NCBI GenBank assembly: GCA_910890315.1
Contig: CAJVGD010000005.1
Coordinates: 992,001-1,056,000 of the forward strand
DNA: 64,000 bases
Source: Serendipita indica DSM 11827
Taxonomy: Eukaryota; Basidiomycota; Agaricomycetes; Sebacinales; Serendipitaceae
Direction: 5' to 3'
The translations under genes were made by a program, and so were the position numbers. The notes under the pieces were generated by a model that worked only from the letters and a program-made list of their open reading frames with translations, was not told the DNA's origin and made no database searches. Shown piece by piece: positions 57,621 to 64,000 of the stretch. Within the stretch, counting starts at the first letter, position 1, and each line of letters starts with the position of its first letter.

Positions 57621-60600
57621 ATGTCTCATGTCGCCCACGGCTCAAATTCGACAAAAATAACCCATTCAATTCACGATGATACCTCTCGAGGTGTGTTTCC
57701 GCACCTTGCTTTGCCAAAGGTCTCTTTCCGCGAGACGCTAACTTATGTTGCAGCTCGTCCAGGCCTAGGAAGAGAAAGCACTGCAGATATTCTAGAGTAC
57801 TATAACTCTGCAGAAGCATCTGAAGGATATTCTGCAGCAGACTTGGCCCACGCTCGTGCCAATGCCCGCAGTCGACCGTCGACGGCTAATAAAGAGGGCG
57901 ATGTTGCGGACCACAGCTCGCAGATGGCACCAAGAGATCATTCAAGGCAACCAAAACTGGCGTCGGGCTCTATTCGGCTTGTCCCCGCCACCTCTTCACG
58001 CTCAGAGGGTGCGGAATCCTTTCGACGACCGGCACTGCATCACACGGACAGCATTCACGTCGTAGAGGATAATCGAAGAGTCGCAATTATTGAGCGCGAT
58101 GCCAGTCCCTTGACTACCCCGCCCAGTACTGGCAGTAGTCCGGGTTCCCCACTTGGCGGGGTACACGGAAATGCATCACCGTCTATCCTTTCACGACGTG
58201 GTGTTGATCAGTCTAGGCTCGCTCTGGTGGCGCCACCAGATGCATCGACACCTTACACTGCTCAGGCGTCACCACCCTCTGCGGCCTCTTTCGCAATGAA
58301 CAAGGCTTCCAGACTAAAGCACGCAACCCCTGGACAAACGTCACCTCTTTCCTCGGAACACAGCCCTCACCCGTCGACGTCTGGGACTGGCCACTCGCGC
58401 ACCTCTTCCGAGGTCACTACAATGGCTTCATCTGCAGTCAGATCTTCCCTCGAATCTCCGAGTAATCAAGGCGCACTCCCCAAATCTCCCAAGTCGCCAC
58501 GAGACGTTGGGATCATAGGAACCGTCCGGACGATGAACCGACGTTCCGAGGAAAATCACCCAACGCCACAAAGCGGCCGACATGCAGCAAGAGAGCGTGC
58601 TTCTAGCGGCAGTGACTATGGTGACGAGCCTCCAGTTCCTCCAAAAGGAGACGGCTTGGCCTCGCAGCCTGGATTCTCACCCGTCTTTCAGAGGCCGCCA
58701 CAACATCATGAAAAGACTGGGAGACCATCGACTGCGACCAAGTCAAAAGACTCTCACGAAGGCCTTCATTTGCCGTTACCGAACCGGTCTCGCCATTTTG
58801 GCTCTTCTCCCAATATTCTGACACCGGGCATCGGAGATAGTAAACCAATCGACAGTAAGGTGGCACCCCCTGTCGTCGTGGACATTCGAGGAGAGCTCGC
58901 CGACCTTTGGTTAGCCGCTACGCCGGACAGCGGTCTTGATTTCACCCACGGCGCTGTCGTAGGAAGTCCGATGACCGCTACGACCGCGACCGATTCATCT
59001 TCGCAGCCCAACTCCTTTAGTCCTTCCAGCAGCCGACAATCGTCGGGTCCTTCTCCCACACAACCCACGACTCATTATTCGTCCATGAGAGATCCGAGCC
59101 CGAATCCCGGACCAATGCCTCCAAGGCGAATCGATATCAACGCTTTGTCTCCCTCACCGTCTCCTGTCCCTCCACCTCGGCCGCACCGTCAACCTTCCCC
59201 TACGAAACCGCACCCTGGCCCACCCTCACGCGACGTTTCAGCTCAAAATATGCATCCTACCCAAGAACTTGGCACGCCAAATCGAGGTCGCGCGATGGCT
59301 GACCTTGGCCATTCGCGTCCTCCTGAGAAGTACTCACTGGTCACAGTGTCAGATGATGAGAGTGCTAGTGAATATTCCAATGATATACAGTGCGTAATCA
59401 TTCATTGATGCCAATATTGACACGCTAAACGTCAATCTAGTACTAAAGGAAGAACCAGTTCCCACTCCGGACAGCCCTCTTCTCTTTCAAAAGCAGGCTC
59501 AGTACACATCCGGGAAGGTGCCTTTCCTTCGAATTCCGTCTTCCTTCACCGCCTGCGTACCGAGGTCTCAGCAGAGCCCCCAGAAGCGGAATTGAAAACC
59601 CCGACTGGGAGGGAACATGTTGCGAATATATTTACCTCTGTGGATAACAGTCTCGATCGACCCACTCTCAACCCCCCTGAAGCCTCCGCCGTCAGTGCGG
59701 CCATGAGCTCGGTTTCAACAGCTCACACACAGTCACAACAATCAATCTCAAAGTCATCACATGGAAGATCGTCAAATGACCTCCCGCGGCGCGGACATAC
59801 CAGTGACAGTGAATCAAGTGATGAAGATGAGCGTATATCGCTTGTACGCTCCAAGTCTCTTCGTCTTCACTCATCGTCAACAAAAGAAGGATCCACCCGG
59901 AGCAAACATCTTCGCGCTGTACATGGCGACGACTCATCTTCACCCGAGCGACATCGCGAAGATTCAACACGAATATACAGTCAAACGCACCTTGGTCATG
60001 GGCCGCCTCCGGGAGACCGTGGCCGTCTGGCTCTTGCTCCAAGCTCATTCAAGGCCAAAGGCCCGTTGGCCACAACGGGGTCTATTAGATCACAGCAGTC
60101 GAGGCGCCCGCGCAGTAAACCGCCGTCAATGTGGCCATCTGCCATGAGCTTTGCAGATGTGCTGGCGGAACAAACACCCATTGCGCGAGCCCGTGGATAC
60201 GCCATGAAGATCAACGAACTTGCTACTGAAGACTGCGGCCTCAGGGATTGGATTGACGCAACCATCAATAGGACTCGTAGGTTATACATTATTATTTATT
60301 ATTTTACTAACTGGTTTTCAGGTCCAATGATCATGTCCTCAGATGGGCCCGTCCACGTCGGCCCAAGCCATACACGATTTGTGTCCGGCAGCTCTGCAGT
60401 GTCTGAAATGACATTTCCGATGCGACCAGATGCATACAAAGCTATTGATCTTACGCCAGTCATGATGGACATATCCTCAAACGAGGTACCTAGTACGATC
60501 CCGTACCCGACATTGGCCCTGCGACAACAAATGACTGGGAGCCAAGTTCAGACACCCACGACACCGTCGTCCAAGACCTCATTGTCATCCGCCGTCAAAA

Positions 60601-61466
60601 GTGGGCCAGTCGGCTTCCTAGCGTCGCTCAGTCGAAAGACTAGCGTTCGCGCTAGAGGATCGCAGTCAGCTACAGAGAGCCGCGAAAAGGAACGATCGAC
60701 TCCTCGAAAACTCATCTCTGCTCGTTCTGCTGCCGCGCGTTCCACAGGCAGTAACACCCCTCCATCCGTTTCAACCCCTAGCACCACCGTCTCTGCACTT
60801 CCCGCGCTACCTAGTATGACGCCCACTCTCCCAGGAGGTCCGAGACCGCCTCGACCAAAGCGCGCGTCGACAATGATGATTAGCGCTCCAAAACCTATCA
60901 TATCCGCGCCGATACCCATTCCACCCCTCTCTGCCAATCCTATGAACGCCGAATTCCCCAACACCGAATTCCCAAACAATTCGGATGAGATCACTTATGA
61001 CTCTACTTTTCCGATTCAACCACTGACTATTCCACGAGACGCTCCGCGGCCTCCAGAAGGTCCACGCGCGCTGAATAGGTTATCGCGGACGCCGTCCTTC
61101 CATGGCTCAACACGAATATCTTCGAGTGGCAACGTACGGTCCACTGCTTCTCTCAAGCCGGCACCTTCTGCAACATCCACTGGACTCAGTTCTGCACCAT
61201 CAAGACCGCCTGAGACAGCGCACTCCTCCTCTCGTGGCTCCAATGAGTTTACAAGGGCGATAGACGAACTGTCTGTCATTCTCCCCAATGTACCACGCGA
61301 CGTTCTCGGTGGATATCTTCGACGAGCCAATGGACACGTACGTACAGTTTTGCTTCGTCAAGTTTCCTTTCGTTGACATTTATCACAGAGCATAACCGCC
61401 ATTAATTATTATTTGGCAGATGATCGTCAAGGGACGGTGATGAAGCCAGAGCCAAACTTTATCTAA
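57621..61466 (+). CDS. Very long disordered protein with C-terminal CUE-like domain
   Basis: Four exons (57621-59389, 59441-60276, 60322-61337, 61389-61466) give 1,232 residues. Most is Ser/Pro-rich and low complexity, with many possible phosphosites. Three parts look conserved: LGRESTADILEYYNSAEASE with GYSAADLAHARA near residue 50; FADVLAEQTPIARARGYAMK then INELATEDCGLRDWIDATIN near residue 860; and the C-terminus. There, FTRAIDELSVILPNVPRDVL followed by GGYLRRANGHSITAINYYLA fits the CUE fold (LP..(7)..L..A.G....AI..L). CUE domains bind ubiquitin. A further exon boundary near 57690-57755 is possible, which would remove a stretch unlike the rest. Function otherwise unknown. Confidence 0.78.
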
Positions 61467-61672
61467 ACTGGACGTTTGCATGTTTACTTGGTTTTCCTAT
61501 CATGTTTGAGCATACCCTGCATCTTGTAATCCAGTTCATCTTACTTGACTAATATCCTTTGTTCACATGGATTGTAGTACACCAAAAACATTCAATCAAT
61601 TTCTTGTTAGATGAGGTTGTGGGTATGGAATGTACTATCAACAAGAAGGGAGTAGAGATTTGGGGGCTAAGC

Positions 61673-64000
61673 TTAGGCGAAATACATGCGACGCTGCGCG
61701 GTCTGTGCAAGAGGTTTGAAATTCTTTTGATAGTGAGAGAGGGTCTTTGCCGAAGACTTTTGTCCGGGGTCGGTAGGTGTCAAGTCGGTCTCGGACAAGT
61801 CGACGTTGAGAGAGGGATCAAAGTGATTCTTGGCTCGGGCGCACACAATGTCAGCATCTAGAGCGGACATTGATTAGTATGCGTCTCATAATGGACAGTT
61901 CAACGCACAGTAGACTGGTGCCGGGATCGAAACCGAACGCGTCGAGCGGGCGTAGACGTGACAGAGCGTAAACGCGAGTTGCTGCATTGAGTCAGGCGTG
62001 AACCCATTTTCGTCGTAGAGGACGTTGTAGTGTGCTGGTCGTGACGTGCCGAGAAGACCTGCATGGGACTGGAGGTAGAAATCGAATTCGGCTGGCGACG
62101 CAACCTCTGCAACGCTCGTCAGACACTCGTGTACAAAGAAAGTAGGTAGAACTGACCGCTGTCAACGACGAGTCCTGCTGGACAGTTGCCGCTACGATCG
62201 CCTTGACCTTGCATAGGGAAGAAACGGACTACAAGACATGAGCTGGGTGTACAGGCTAGAGGTAAAGGGACAAACCATGATGGCGCTTGCCGACAACGAC
62301 GACGGTGAGCTTTGGAGTGACGGGAAGATTGAGCGCGGCACAGGCAGCTGGTATGCGATCAACATATGCAGTTCAAAGTAGACGATAGTTATACCCTTGA
62401 TCTTTGGAATTTCTACAAGACGCGATCACAACGTCAGAGAGAGTTAAACAATGTATAAGTAGTGACGACTCACCTCCGTCAATGACTTGCTTGAATTGCC
62501 CCTCGCTGACGCCGTCACGGAAGACGATGATACGGCGGGGAAACGCAGCCTTTTGCTCAATACCAGTCTCAATCTTGTAATTGATATGCATGCGCAAGCA
62601 ATGCTGTCATTGAGGAACATCAGCATCTACCCATCTAGTTCAGAGAATCAATACGTACCGCAACCATCTCCTGAGCGTGATCTATAATCTCCTGTCTCGA
62701 CTTCTGGACCTTGGAAATGGCGACGTAGCGAGAAAACATGGGATCAATGTTGGCGACCATGGATGTAAATGAAGGCTTATTCTCCACGCCAGGAGACGGA
62801 TGAATGACATCAGCACCAATGATAATTGCCGGATTCTGACGGTCGGCGAGGAAAGGAATCGCTTTCGCATCTGGAACGGTATTGACGCCACCGAGCTTGA
62901 CGTTGATCCTGCGAGCGATGAGCTACGATAGGCAAATGTCAAAGAAGTACATACTTTAGACAGACGTTCGCGTAATATTGCGGCTTCGCACGGAAGCACT
63001 TGTTGCTCTTCAAGCACTGAGTGGCGACACCGACCTGGATATCGGAGAAGCTGGAAACACGTGAGTATATCCTCTGTAATGATCGAGAAAACTGACTGCT
63101 TGATCTGCTGATAGAGATCTGCAGCACCATCCGGGAGAACGATGATATAGATATCTGGCAAGCCGCCAGCCGTATTACGCATCTCCATCCCATGGCGTCG
63201 AAGAGTCTACGAGCATATTAGTAAATATGATCAGAAAGCCAGTGACAACACGTACGCCAATAACATCTGCTTGTGGATTCTCCCAAGAAACCCTAGGCTG
63301 ACTCTGGAAGCCAGTGATACCTATTGGGTACCGTGAGGAACAGAAAGAATCGTAAAACCGAGAGACGTACCGACCGCAGCCGTCGCGTTACGAAGGCCAT
63401 TGATCATGTCATCTGCAGCATTTTGCGAGAAGCGCTGCTGGCGTTCAAAGATGATGACGATCCATCGGTTGATAGACGCAGGTCGGTAGAGCTTCTTGTC
63501 AATCATATTCCATTCGCCATTACGCGGATTCTAGACAGGATACCATCAGAAATGGATCCAAAAAAATAGTCAAAGTAGATCAATAATCCGAGCACCCACC
63601 ACATTCTGTTGACGACTGCCTTGGCCGTAGAGCATCGTCGGTGCAGGCAAGATACGTCCCTTAATCTTGACGGGTCCATTCGTGTCGACAGTGAGTCCAA
63701 AGCTTCTGAGATACTCTGACTGGTCATACTCGAGTACCTTAAGCCCGTTGACGATGGATTCGAGACGCGCCTCGGGTTTCTTGGTGGCAAACTCGAGGAC
63801 GGATGACGTCTTGTCGGGTGGAACTTGTTTGCGCATAATCTGGCCAGGAAGAACTTCGCATACTTCGAGTGGAAGAAGCGCGCCAGAGCCGACCTGAACG
63901 AATAGTAGCGTTAGAAAGCGCGGAAAACTAGAGGCTAAAAAGGTACCGTACCTCGACACAGAGAAGGTCTGGGTATCGAAGTTCTCGGCGGTACGTGATG
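61673..64000 (-). CDS. Argonaute, C-terminal half (end of PAZ to PIWI), partial
   Basis: The gene enters from the right end and stops at 61673. Visible are the end of the PAZ domain ([33 protein letters not shown]), the linker ([20 protein letters not shown]) and the PIWI domain. The PIWI parts are [34 protein letters not shown], the catalytic [42 protein letters not shown], and [20 protein letters not shown]. Slicer aspartates are seen in GADVIHP and FRDGVSEG, and the fourth position (YYAD) is Asp. The usual PIWI Glu-finger region is present ([17 protein letters not shown]). So it looks catalytically competent in RNA interference. The end ([12 protein letters not shown]) keeps the usual small tail. 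The gene is convergent with the CUE-like protein gene, about 205 nt away. Confidence 0.92.

Noticed and set aside
57298-57819. 173-codon minus-strand open frame
   Set aside because: No family features; it overlaps the start of the long disordered protein on the other strand and has low-information charged sequence.

Overview
The window is nuclear DNA of a filamentous basidiomycete, most likely an agaricomycete close to Rhizoctonia/Ceratobasidiaceae. This rests on dense short introns (mostly 42-60 nt), a WSC-domain copper radical oxidase, a GDSGS serine-protease-like family and F-box proteins of agaricomycete type. The lineage is inference; the eukaryotic gene structure is read directly. I saw no tRNA, rRNA, CRISPR array or recognisable transposon.

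Layout. 1-12 kb: the 3' end of a DUF4050/Gag1-like gene, a decayed copy of the DBP8 3' end, the DBP8 RNA helicase, a zinc-finger-like protein, two tandem MGST3 glutathione transferases and the retromer sorting nexin VPS17. 12.6-21 kb: a Ser/Pro-rich protein, an unknown four-exon gene, SLX4, and folylpolyglutamate synthase with a possible mitochondrial start. 21-36 kb is the accessory part: a damaged GDSGS protease-family gene, an F-box gene fused to the remains of a second copy, a BRCT protein resembling the N-terminus of REV1, eIF3f, a 5-kb WSC/copper radical oxidase and a third, broken F-box copy. 36.5-52.8 kb is a tightly packed housekeeping block: SDR, uL24m, LST8, cactin, phosducin-like protein, alpha-tubulin, PUB protein, BTB protein, CSN4 and a vacuolar aspartic protease. 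53-64 kb holds a protein of Tyr-Pro and Trp-Pro repeats, a very long disordered protein ending in a CUE-like domain, and the C-terminal half of an Argonaute that runs off the window.

The genes form no single pathway. Themes are ubiquitin/proteostasis (F-box, BTB, CSN4, PUB, CUE-like, Pep4), trafficking and TOR (VPS17, LST8, Gag1-like), RNA work (DBP8, cactin, eIF3f, Argonaute) and oxidative or detoxifying chemistry (MGST3 pair, SDR, copper radical oxidase).

I rebuilt exon chains by hand for 19 genes (about 97 introns), and each keeps one open frame. Two traits stand out. Five introns must be GC-AG to keep the frame. There are also very small coding exons: an ATG-only exon, two of 14 nt (one carrying the SDR catalytic Tyr-Lys), one of 17 nt, a 10-nt first tubulin exon and a 15-nt last cactin exon. 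Nothing here proves an undescribed system. The best leads are the Tyr-Pro repeat protein, the Phe-Pro repeat tail of VPS17, and the local decay of DBP8, F-box and protease copies.
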